From the NCBI GenBank assembly GCA_021731365.1, contig JAKFXL010000004.1:1-64000 (forward strand): 64,000 nt of DNA, read 5' to 3'. A program made the position numbers and the translations under genes. The notes under the pieces were generated by a model. It saw only the letters and a list, made by a program, of their open reading frames with translations, was not told the DNA's origin and did not search any database. The first letter of the stretch is position 1. Each line of letters begins with the position of its first letter. Below, in pieces: positions 19,398 to 27,666 of this stretch. Source of the stretch: Gammaproteobacteria bacterium. GTDB lineage: Bacteria; Pseudomonadota; Gammaproteobacteria; Tenderiales; Tenderiaceae.

Positions 19398-19925
19398 CTA
19401 CCCGACCATCGCTTCAATGGGGGTGAGTTTGGCCTCAATGCCCTCTTTGATGACAATCTGCAAGGCCGATTCCAGTGCGGCAATGCCCTCACCCGCCACA
19501 CCATCAATATGCATGATGTAGATCGGCTTGGCTGCCGTCCCCCCTACATCAGACTCAAGATTGACGATGTTCAGCCCCGCCTCTGCCAGCGCCCCCGTGA
19601 CGTGGGCGACAATGCCAGGACGGTCGGCACCGTACACCGTGATCTGCACGTCGGGTTCAACATGATGGTGTAGATCACCCGCCATCTTATCGATATGGAT
19701 CTGCAGCCCCATGGAGTCCGCCACCGTGCTTAAGAGATTTTGCAGTGACTTCACAGTGCCGTCGTGGCCGACCATCAACATAATGGTGAAACTACCACCC
19801 ATGCGGATCATGGAGGCTTCACCCAGATTGCAACCACCGTCGTAAAGGGCCTGGGTAACGTGGGCAACAATGCCGGGGCGGTCTTTACCAACCAGGGATA
19901 GGATGTACCAGTGAGACATAACCAC
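19398..19925 (-). CDS. gcvR: GcvR-like double ACT-domain protein
   Basis: A 175-residue protein made of two ACT domains: one from about 5 to 80 (LVGKDRPGIVAHVTQAL) and one from about 95 to 170 (GADRPGIVAHVTGAL). This is the layout of GcvR, which binds GcvA and represses the glycine cleavage operon when glycine is low. No gcv genes are in the window, so the role rests on architecture. It reads into def. Confidence 0.75.
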   Translation of the reverse strand: MVMSHWYILSLVGKDRPGIVAHVTQALYDGGCNLGEASMIRMGGSFTIMLMVGHDGTVKSLQNLLSTVADSMGLQIHIDKMAGDLHHHVEPDVQITVYGADRPGIVAHVTGALAEAGLNIVNLESDVGGTAAKPIYIMHIDGVAGEGIAALESALQIVIKEGIEAKLTPIEAMVG

Positions 19926-19939
19926 TCCTCAAATATTAA

Positions 19940-20692
19940 TCAGTTTTTTGCAATCCAGATCAGCGACGCCATCCGGCCTGTCACCGCGTCACGCCGGTAT
20001 GAGTAGAACCGTTCCGCGTCACTGTAGGTACACTCGCCACCACCATAGATAGCCACCACCCCCAGTGCCGCCAGCCGCTGCCGCGCCAGCTGGTAGATAT
20101 CTGCCAGCCAATGGCCATCGGCCACTGGCTTAAATGCCAGGCGGGCATCCGCATGGTGGGCAATAAAGGCGTCGCGCACCTCATCCCCCACCTCAAAGGC
20201 GGTGGGGCCGATGGCCGGGCCGAGCCAGACCAGCAGCTCAGCGGCGGCCACCCCCATGCTCAAAACAGTTGCTTCGATCACCCCATCCAGCAGCCCACGC
20301 CAACCGGCATGGGTTGCCGCCACTACGCTACCCTGACGATCACACAACAACAGTGGCAGACAGTCCGCCGTCATCACCGCACACACGGTATTGGGTAACC
20401 GGGTAAAACTGGCGTCGGCAACGGGAAGCGCAGCCGTTGACGCCGCATCCACCACCACCGTGCCATGCACCTGTTGCAACCAGAGTGGCTCACCGGGCAG
20501 CTGTTGCTGTTGAGAGAGACGGCGGCGATTCTCAGCCACCGCCTCTGGCAGATCACCCACATAGCCCGCCAGATTGAGGCTGGCATAGGGCGGCTGGCTA
20601 ACACCCCCTTGTCGGGTAGTGACCCCGGCACGCACAGCGGCGGGGGCTGGCCAGTCGGGTACCATCCACCCCACAACGGTTTGATCACTCAT
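19940..20692 (-). CDS. pgeF: Peptidoglycan editing factor / multicopper polyphenol oxidase family (YfiH)
   Basis: About 250 residues of the YfiH/DUF152 family, which in E. coli edits wrongly built peptidoglycan precursors. The metal-site segments are MTADCLPLLLCD, ATHAGWRGLL and the late VYGGGECTYSD-like stretch (IYGGGECTYSD). The ATG at 20692 (MSDQTVVG) overlaps the rluD stop; an in-frame ATG at 20704 is possible. rluD-pgeF next to a divergent bamD is the standard gammaproteobacterial arrangement. Confidence 0.9.
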   Translation of the reverse strand: MSDQTVVGWMVPDWPAPAAVRAGVTTRQGGVSQPPYASLNLAGYVGDLPEAVAENRRRLSQQQQLPGEPLWLQQVHGTVVVDAASTAALPVADASFTRLPNTVCAVMTADCLPLLLCDRQGSVVAATHAGWRGLLDGVIEATVLSMGVAAAELLVWLGPAIGPTAFEVGDEVRDAFIAHHADARLAFKPVADGHWLADIYQLARQRLAALGVVAIYGGGECTYSDAERFYSYRRDAVTGRMASLIWIAKN

Positions 20693-21644
20693 TATCGGTT
20701 CCATCCTCTTGTAACAGGGCGACCAGCTGCTGCATATCCTCCGGCAGCGCCGCCTCCCACTCCATCATCTCACCACTGCTGGGGTGTTCCAGCCCCAGGC
20801 GGGCGGCATGCAGCGCCTGGCGTTTAAAGTTACACAGCATATCCGCCAGCGCATCGCTGCAGTCGGGCGGCAACCGCAACCGCTGGCCATACACCTGATC
20901 GCCCACCAGCGGATAGCGGATCTGGGCCATGTGCACACGTATCTGATGGGTACGGCCCGTCTCCAGATCGACCCGGATATGGGTATGCAGACGAAACCGC
21001 TGCATCACCCGGTAGTGGGTCACCGCGTGTTTGCCACTCTCCACCACCGCCATCCGTTTGCGGTCCACCGGGTGGCGTGCAATCGGGGCATCAACTGTGC
21101 CCCCTGCGGTCATCACCCCACAGGCAACCGCCTGATACTGCCGCTTCATCACCCGTGCCTGTAGAAGATCCACCAGATGTTTCTGTGATTTAAGATTACG
21201 TGCCACCGCCAGCAGGCCGCTGGTCTCTTTATCCAACCTATGTACAATACCCGCACGTGGCACCTCGTTGAGTTCCGGGGCATGGTGCAACAGGGCGTTG
21301 ACCAGGGTACCGTCATAGTTACCCGCCGCCGGATGCACTACCATGCCGGCAGGTTTGTTGACGATGATGATATGCTCATCCTCATAAACGATGGAGAGTG
21401 GGATATCCTCCCCCTGCCAGCTCACCTCCTCTTCAGAGGTCGCCTCCAGCTCAATCTGCTCGCCCCCCTCCATTTTATCTTTGGCGCGCCGTTGTTTACC
21501 ATTGACCAATACTTGGCCCGCCTTGATCCACTGCTGCAGACGGGCGCGTGAATAGTCGGGGAACAGTTGGGCCAGTATCTGGTCCAACCGCTGCCCTGAA
21601 TGGTCAACGGGAACTTTAATTGTTAATAATTCTGAAGATGGCAT
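20685..21644 (-). CDS. rluD: 23S rRNA pseudouridine synthase D
   Basis: Makes pseudouridines in helix 69 of 23S rRNA. It has an N-terminal S4 domain (about 10-70, SGQRLDQILAQLFPDYSRAR) and an RsuA/RluA catalytic domain with the active-site Asp in VHRLDKETSGLL and GRTHQIRVHM. The frame extends to 21668, but MPSSELLTIKVPV at 21644 fits homologues better. It is divergent from the BamD-like genes. Confidence 0.93.
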   Translation of the reverse strand: MPSSELLTIKVPVDHSGQRLDQILAQLFPDYSRARLQQWIKAGQVLVNGKQRRAKDKMEGGEQIELEATSEEEVSWQGEDIPLSIVYEDEHIIIVNKPAGMVVHPAAGNYDGTLVNALLHHAPELNEVPRAGIVHRLDKETSGLLAVARNLKSQKHLVDLLQARVMKRQYQAVACGVMTAGGTVDAPIARHPVDRKRMAVVESGKHAVTHYRVMQRFRLHTHIRVDLETGRTHQIRVHMAQIRYPLVGDQVYGQRLRLPPDCSDALADMLCNFKRQALHAARLGLEHPSSGEMMEWEAALPEDMQQLVALLQEDGTDNE

Positions 21645-21765
21645 CGGTTTCTTTACAAAACAGGGCAATATGCCGCACGAAAAGGGGTAAACATGCTAAC
21701 AGATTTCAATCCGCTACCCCCTCACAAATATAGTGGCATACTAGCGTGATGCTGATTCACCATTG

Positions 21766-23061
21766 ATGGTTATGTTAAATATGCAGATACGCAGACAGCT
21801 ACTCGCCTTACTCCTTGCAGCAGGCTTAAGTTTGACCAGCCATGCCGCCGATGAAGGGATTCTGGCCGAGTACAACTATTACGAAACGGGCAAGATTGAG
21901 CTCAATGCCGGAAACTATCAGCAGGCGATCACCCATTTTACCAACCTGCAGAAGCGTTACCCCGACAGCCCCTACATCCCTCAGGCACTTTTAGAGTGTG
22001 CCTACGCCCACTACAAACTGGAACAGGCGGATGATGCCATTGAGCTACTCCAGGGATTTTTAACTGCCGAGAACAGACATCCACATAAACCTTATGCTTT
22101 TTACCTTGCCGGTCTGGCCAAGTATCAGGAGGCCCTTGGGCGCATAGAGAACGCCAAGACCAACGAAGATGAAAACAGCGCCCGTGCCAGTACCCAGCAG
22201 GCTATCGACTACTTTGGCCAGCTGGTGGATAAGTTTCCTGGCAGCCAATACAGCGATGATAGCCGCAAAAAGACCACCTACCTGCTGGAAAAACTGGTCA
22301 CTCATCGCATCAAGCTGGAGGAGCTGAACGCCAGCCGCAGCCGTTTAAAACAGATTCAGGTTGAAAGCGATCAGGCCATTGTCTGGCTGCTCAAACAGCC
22401 CGCCGACCAATACACCCTACAGCTGGTCCGCAGCCCCGACTACGACACCGTCTTTATGATCTCCCTCCAGTACAAACTAGAAAAAGAGGCCATCATCATC
22501 GAAACCGTGGGCGAAGAGGGCAAATTTTTCACCCTCTTTTATGGTGTCTATCCCAGCAAGGGCGAGGCACTCCTGGCAGGCAGCAATCTGCCCGGTGCCA
22601 TTCTTGAGGCCCAGCCACTGGTACGTGAGCTGGCCTCCGTGCAGACAGAGATTACGGGGGATGTATCCCGCAAGATCGCAGACAACCCATCAGAAGAGTC
22701 CGTCACTGAATCAGTCCGTACCACAGAGTCGACACCTAAAAGCAGCATCCAGATCCCCACCGAACTCTGGCTGATGACCCAAAACCCCATGGCCTACACC
22801 GTACAGTTAATGGGTTCAGGCAGCGAACGCGCCGTACATGCCTTCATTAACGAGCACAATCTTGCAGACCAGACCACCTACTACCGCAGCCTGCGCAAAG
22901 ATGGCAGCAGCTGGTTCTCATTGCTGTACGGCAGTTATATCGATAAAACGGCGGCCATTGAAGCGGCACAGCAGATGGGCATCGCCCTTGGCATTGAGCA
23001 GCCCTGGATCAGGCGCTTTCAGGGTGTCCAGAACGAAATCGAAAGCAGCAACAAACCGTGA
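21766..23061 (+). CDS. BamD-like TPR protein with two SPOR domains
   Basis: About 431 residues. A signal peptide without a lipobox (RRQLLALLLAAG to SHA) is followed by BamD-like TPR repeats (about 30-205; YYETGKIELNAGNYQQAI, LQKRYPDSPY) and two SPOR domains, about 215-292 (YTLQLVRSP, FTLFYGVYPSK) and 343-425 (YTVQLMGSGSE, WFSLLYGSY). SPOR domains bind denuded septal glycan. ATG starts at 21766, 21772 and 21781 are all possible; the last gives the tightest signal peptide. It is the first of three BamD-type genes and its stop overlaps the next start. Confidence 0.8.
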   Translation: MVMLNMQIRRQLLALLLAAGLSLTSHAADEGILAEYNYYETGKIELNAGNYQQAITHFTNLQKRYPDSPYIPQALLECAYAHYKLEQADDAIELLQGFLTAENRHPHKPYAFYLAGLAKYQEALGRIENAKTNEDENSARASTQQAIDYFGQLVDKFPGSQYSDDSRKKTTYLLEKLVTHRIKLEELNASRSRLKQIQVESDQAIVWLLKQPADQYTLQLVRSPDYDTVFMISLQYKLEKEAIIIETVGEEGKFFTLFYGVYPSKGEALLAGSNLPGAILEAQPLVRELASVQTEITGDVSRKIADNPSEESVTESVRTTESTPKSSIQIPTELWLMTQNPMAYTVQLMGSGSERAVHAFINEHNLADQTTYYRSLRKDGSSWFSLLYGSYIDKTAAIEAAQQMGIALGIEQPWIRRFQGVQNEIESSNKP

Positions 23062-24026
23062 ATAGCCACCTGTATAGATTGGCCCCACTCTTTCTCAGTG
23101 CCGTTCTGCTCAGCGGATGTATTACCGTTCCCTCCACACCATTGCCAGAGCCATGGTCGGCAGAACATTATTACGATGCGGCCCGTCAGGCACAGGCCAG
23201 CGGCGACTACAGTGATGCATTAAAGCAGCTGGCCGATCTTAAACAGCGCCACCCAGAGAGCCCATACGCCAGACTGGTGGCCATTGAGAGCAGCTATGCC
23301 CACTACCAGAGCGGAAACTATCTGGCGGCCATCCACTCAGCAGATCAACAGATCGCCGAGCAACCCGATGCCGGTAGCCTTGACTACGCCTGGTACCTGA
23401 AGGGGATCGCCCACCTCAAACTCACCCACCAGAACGGCCAGTTTGATGCCAACAACAGCCGTGCTGCCTACCAGAGCTTTGCAACGCTGGCACAAACGTT
23501 TCCGGCAAGCCAGTACCGGAACGAAGCACTGCAACAGCTCCAGCCACTCCGTCTCCAGCTGGCTGACCACGAACTCGAGACCATTCATGCCCTGTTGCAA
23601 CAGGGCAACCAGTCAGGGGCCCGCGAACGTGCCGCCTATCTGGCCAAGAACTATCCCGATACCACTGCCGCCAACGCTGCCCTGGTCATCCTGCATAGTG
23701 ACAACCATAACAAGACAGTCAGTCAGCAGCACACAACGTGGCTGCTACAACAGGCACCTGACCACTACACCCTCCAGATGGCCGGCACCAGCGACCAAGA
23801 ACGGCTTGAGGCACTGATCGCCCGTGCGCCTGAACAGCTGATCTGGTATCAGCGCCCGGCACAGGGGCGGCTCTGGTATACCCTGCTCTACGGTCATTAC
23901 GGCAGTGCTGCCGAGGCAGAGGCGGCCATCCCCGCACTCAAAGCGCTCTTTGCCATTGATGAAGCGTGGGTACAACCATTTGCAACCTTGCAAAAAAGCC
24001 TTCTTAATGCTGATGATGGCCACTGA
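23058..24026 (+). CDS. BamD-like lipoprotein with one SPOR domain
   Basis: A 322-residue lipoprotein with lipobox LLSGC (Cys21). TPR repeats cover about 33-190 (YYDAARQAQASGDYSDAL, LKQRHPESPYARL), and a C-terminal SPOR domain runs 237-315 (YTLQMAGTSDQE, WYTLLYGHYGS). It starts with GTG overlapping the previous stop (GTGA), so it is translationally coupled. It looks like a paralogue of both its neighbours. Inferred role: an outer-membrane-anchored partner at division sites, perhaps in BAM or peptidoglycan coordination. Confidence 0.8.
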   Translation: MNSHLYRLAPLFLSAVLLSGCITVPSTPLPEPWSAEHYYDAARQAQASGDYSDALKQLADLKQRHPESPYARLVAIESSYAHYQSGNYLAAIHSADQQIAEQPDAGSLDYAWYLKGIAHLKLTHQNGQFDANNSRAAYQSFATLAQTFPASQYRNEALQQLQPLRLQLADHELETIHALLQQGNQSGARERAAYLAKNYPDTTAANAALVILHSDNHNKTVSQQHTTWLLQQAPDHYTLQMAGTSDQERLEALIARAPEQLIWYQRPAQGRLWYTLLYGHYGSAAEAEAAIPALKALFAIDEAWVQPFATLQKSLLNADDGH

Positions 24027-24103
24027 TGCTGCGACAACCCCAACCCAGCTATGCTAGGCTACGGCACCTTTAACCTACACCATTCACAACACCGAAACAG
24101 ACA

Positions 24104-24859
24104 ATGTCACTGATAAAATCACTTACACCACTGCTGCTCATCACCCTTATGTTAGGTGGTTGCGCCACTGCCGATCTCGACCCCACCAAATGGGCCGCTG
24201 AACGCTTTTACAACGAAGCCAAACATGCCCTTGACAACAACGACTACGAAATCGCCATCAAACGCTACGAGGATCTGGAGATCCACCACCCCTTCAGCCC
24301 CTATACCCAGCAGGCACAGCTTGAGATCGGCTACGCCTATTACAAATACGATGAACCGGACTCCGCCATCGCCGCTGCCGACCGCTACATCAAACTCTAC
24401 CCCCGCGCTGACAACGTTGACTACGCCTACTACCTGCGGGGTCTGGCCAGTTTTGAACGGGGCCTCAGCACGCTCGATCTGGCCCTTGGGCTGGATATCA
24501 CCAAACGTGAACCCAAGGCCGCCAAAAATGCCTTTATCTACTTTGAAGAGCTGATTAAACGTTATCCTGACAGCCACTATGGTGATGATGCCAAGCGGCG
24601 GATGGTTGACCTGCGTAACCGTCTGGCAGCCTATGAGCTGCATGTTGCCCACTATTATATGCGCCGTGGTGCCCACCTCTCCGCCGTCAACCGCTGCAAA
24701 AACATACTGGAAAACTACCCACAAACCCCCTCCATCCCCGATGCACTGGTGACAATGGCAGAGGCCTACCAGCAGCTAGGCATTCACGATCTGGCTAACG
24801 ATACACGCCAGGTAATACAGCTCAATTACCCTGACAAAATCAGTGCAATTCACCCCTAA
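24104..24859 (+). CDS. bamD: Outer membrane assembly lipoprotein BamD
   Basis: Essential lipoprotein of the beta-barrel assembly machine. The 251-residue protein has lipobox LGGCA (Cys20) and five TPR-like repeats, beginning with WAAERFYNEAKHALDNNDYE and IHHPFSPYTQQAQ. Length and motifs match true BamD, unlike the two SPOR-bearing paralogues just upstream. It sits 77 nt after the second one, so it may have its own promoter in that gap. Confidence 0.95.
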   Translation: MSLIKSLTPLLLITLMLGGCATADLDPTKWAAERFYNEAKHALDNNDYEIAIKRYEDLEIHHPFSPYTQQAQLEIGYAYYKYDEPDSAIAAADRYIKLYPRADNVDYAYYLRGLASFERGLSTLDLALGLDITKREPKAAKNAFIYFEELIKRYPDSHYGDDAKRRMVDLRNRLAAYELHVAHYYMRRGAHLSAVNRCKNILENYPQTPSIPDALVTMAEAYQQLGIHDLANDTRQVIQLNYPDKISAIHP

Positions 24860-24870
24860 GGAGAATCGTT

Positions 24871-25395
24871 ATGTGGGACTTTTTTGAAACCGTACGCCAC
24901 CGCCACTCCGTGCGTTGTTACCAGAGTGATATGCCGGTAGAAAAAGAGAAGTTGCACGCCATCCTGGAGACGGCCTGTAGCGCCCCCTCCGCTGGCGACC
25001 TGCAAGCGTATAAAATCATCGTTGTCAGCAATCAAGAGAAACGTCTGGCACTTGCCGATGCCGCTGAAGGACAGACATTTATCTCCGCAGCGCCCATTGC
25101 ACTCATCTTCTGTGCCGAACCACAACGCTCAGCCACACAATATGGTGAACGGGGCCAAAAACTCTACGCCATCCAGGACACCACCATTGCAGCCGCCTAC
25201 GCCCAGCTCGCCGTTGTGGCTGCGGGCATGGGTTCCACCTGGGTCGGTTATTTTGATGAGGAGAAGGTCCGCGACATTCTCCAGATTGAAAGCACACTCA
25301 CACCCATCGCCATGCTCAGCCTCGGCTATCCGGCTGAGCTGCCAGAGCCAACCACACGCCGCCGGCTTGATGAGATTGTCAGCCAGATAGAGTAA
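24871..25395 (+). CDS. Nitroreductase family flavoprotein
   Basis: A 174-residue FMN-dependent nitroreductase-fold protein. FMN-contacting segments are RHSVRCYQ near the N-terminus, APSAGDLQAYK (about 37-47) and the C-terminal GYPAELPEP with Arg residues following. It starts 11 nt after the bamD stop with AGGAGAATCGTT in front, so it is probably in the same transcript. The physiological substrate cannot be told. Confidence 0.85.
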   Translation: MWDFFETVRHRHSVRCYQSDMPVEKEKLHAILETACSAPSAGDLQAYKIIVVSNQEKRLALADAAEGQTFISAAPIALIFCAEPQRSATQYGERGQKLYAIQDTTIAAAYAQLAVVAAGMGSTWVGYFDEEKVRDILQIESTLTPIAMLSLGYPAELPEPTTRRRLDEIVSQIE

Positions 25396-25472
25396 CCAAC
25401 AGGCAGAACGGCAGGACCGTCCGCCCACGCACTACTGACAACCGACTGGGAATCCCCCACTGTAAACAGCCT

Positions 25473-25501
25473 GCCACCCTGCAACATTGATACAGGGTGG
25501 C
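25473..25501. terminator. Hairpin between convergent nitroreductase and receptor genes
   Basis: GCCACCCTG (25473-25481) pairs perfectly with CAGGGTGGC (25493-25501) around an 11-nt loop, ending 11 nt before the receptor stop codon. It could terminate both converging transcripts. T-runs are absent. Confidence 0.5.
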
Positions 25502-25512
25502 ACTGCCGGTAG

Positions 25513-27561
25513 TTACTTCAGCGAGAGTATAAGACCTACCATCACATTAGCTGGAGGACGAGGATTGAAGCTGGTGGGCTGACCCTGGGCATTGGCACCA
25601 GAGACGTTATCTGCATACACCTTGTCAGTCAGGTTGTTAAGATCCATGTACCAGCGCACATTACGACCCTGCTCACCACGGACATTGTAGAAGAGTGAGG
25701 CATTCACCACATCATGACCATCATACCGGCCACTATTCTGATTGTTGGTGTAATACCCCCCCAATGACCGCCATTTCAAACTGCCACCCAGGCCCATTGG
25801 TGGTGCATATTTGATACTCATGTTAGCGACATGGCGAGGGACCCGTTGCAACTCCTTGCCAATAATGGTGGCATCAGTGCCTGCTTTTATCTCGGTATCA
25901 TAAATACCAAAACCGGTGGATAGCTCCAGATGGCTGATCTGCTCCGGGGAGTAACGCACCTCACCTTCAAGACCAGTGCGCTGCGACCGACCGGCATTGA
26001 TAAATACCGCAGGAACGCTGCCCGAAACCTGCTGGATCTCATCCGAGCTGTTAAGAACAAAAGCGGCAAAATCAACATACCATTGTGGTGAAGGGGCACC
26101 ATTAATGCCAACTTCATACTGCCAGAAATCGATAGCATCGACATTGATCGCCGGATCATACTTCTGCACACTGTTGGGCAGGGCAAAACCATTAACAGCA
26201 CTGGCACGCAGCTCCCAATTGGCATCTATCTCTGAGCGCAGCCCCAGTTTCGGACTGGCACGGCTAAAATCATTCATATCTGTTTTAGTGCTTGTCAGAC
26301 GGTTATCAAGATACCCCTGAATATCGTCATAGCGGAACCCCACCGTTGGCCGGAAACGGCGGTGCAGATCAAAATCCATCTCCCCATAAAACGATGTGGT
26401 TGCGATACTGAAATCACGATCACGGGACTTGGCACCGCGGGTCCGGGTAGTGGTCGACCACTGATCTTCGTGGGTTGCCTCATCATAATACTCAGTACCG
26501 GCAACCCAGTGGCTCTTCACCCCGGCAATCTGATGGATGCCATTAAGACTGGCACCCACCGCAACAACATCGCGATTATGGGTACGTTCAATCTGATTGG
26601 CCGGTGGATTGGGAGTGCTTGACTCAAAACGGGTCAGCGTCATCGTAGTTGTATAGGCAAACGTCAGCAGCTTAAGCCGCTCGCTGATCAAGTGGTTAAA
26701 GTCGACACGCTGTGATGAGTAGCTCTTCTCGCCGCCATCATGGGTACCGTCCACGCTGGGGGCCTGTCGATGTCTGATGTTGTCGTTTTGAAACTGTGTT
26801 AAACCGATATTCCCCGGCCCCTCAAAACTGGTGCCGTGGCTACGCAACGAGAGTGCCACCTCGGAACGCTCATCAATCTCATAAGCCGCACGAAAAGCAG
26901 TGTTGGTTTTGGTGAAACGCGAGTTATCGCGCCACCCCTCACTGTCGTAGCTCTGGAGTGCAGCATTGATCTGTAGTGGACCAACGCGGTTACCAAACGC
27001 CGCCTGGGCATCGGTGGTGGCGTAGGAGCCCTTGGCCAGATGCAGGTCAGCGTACTCTCCCCCTTTGCGTGTTGTAAAAGCCATCACACCACCACGGGCA
27101 AAATTCCCATACAGCGGCGAGACGGGGCCTTTATAGAGTGACAACCCCTCCAGCTCCAGTGGTATCACCACTTGTGTATCGGCATATCCATCCGCATGAC
27201 CTTCGGCCTCATTCAGGGTAATACCATCCAGCGATAACCCCACATCCCCGCCATGGCCACCACTGGTCATGCCACGAATAGTGATGGGGTCCGCAACACT
27301 GCCCGACTGCAGCGAACGTGCCTCCACCCCCGGTATCTCTTCAACGATTGCCAACGGATTCTCCCAGTGCTGCGACTTGATCTCCTCCGCCGAAATGGTA
27401 TTGACGGTAAACGATCGTTCCGACCCCTTCATCGCCTCACCCTTGACCGTAATCTCATCCAGCTTCACCGGTTCCGCACCACGCTCCTGCGCCTGGCTAC
27501 CCACGCTGCAACCAAACAGCGCCACAACCATAGCCCCGCGCTTAAAACTCACGTTATTCAT
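25513..27561 (-). CDS. TonB-dependent outer membrane receptor
   Basis: A 682-residue receptor with a signal peptide ending at SQA, a likely TonB box in LDEITVKGE, a plug domain (about 50-165; PITIRGMTSGGHGGDVGLSL, LYKGPVSPLYGNFARGG) and a 22-strand-type barrel. The plug has a His-rich loop (GHGG, EGHADGYAD). The last residues are GLILSLK, so the usual terminal aromatic residue of the barrel sorting signal is absent. It is the last gene of an apparent transcript with two ABC permeases and an ATPase; tonB-exbBD lie just upstream. Ligand unknown. Confidence 0.88.
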   Translation of the reverse strand: MNNVSFKRGAMVVALFGCSVGSQAQERGAEPVKLDEITVKGEAMKGSERSFTVNTISAEEIKSQHWENPLAIVEEIPGVEARSLQSGSVADPITIRGMTSGGHGGDVGLSLDGITLNEAEGHADGYADTQVVIPLELEGLSLYKGPVSPLYGNFARGGVMAFTTRKGGEYADLHLAKGSYATTDAQAAFGNRVGPLQINAALQSYDSEGWRDNSRFTKTNTAFRAAYEIDERSEVALSLRSHGTSFEGPGNIGLTQFQNDNIRHRQAPSVDGTHDGGEKSYSSQRVDFNHLISERLKLLTFAYTTTMTLTRFESSTPNPPANQIERTHNRDVVAVGASLNGIHQIAGVKSHWVAGTEYYDEATHEDQWSTTTRTRGAKSRDRDFSIATTSFYGEMDFDLHRRFRPTVGFRYDDIQGYLDNRLTSTKTDMNDFSRASPKLGLRSEIDANWELRASAVNGFALPNSVQKYDPAINVDAIDFWQYEVGINGAPSPQWYVDFAAFVLNSSDEIQQVSGSVPAVFINAGRSQRTGLEGEVRYSPEQISHLELSTGFGIYDTEIKAGTDATIIGKELQRVPRHVANMSIKYAPPMGLGGSLKWRSLGGYYTNNQNSGRYDGHDVVNASLFYNVRGEQGRNVRWYMDLNNLTDKVYADNVSGANAQGQPTSFNPRPPANVMVGLILSLK

Positions 27562-27666
27562 CTCTTAAATTCCCTTTCCATATTATTAATTACCGATATA
27601 AAACCCCACCCATCCCGACTCCTGTCGAGGCGGCCACACACATTCAGCCAACCCTTTTAACCGCTG

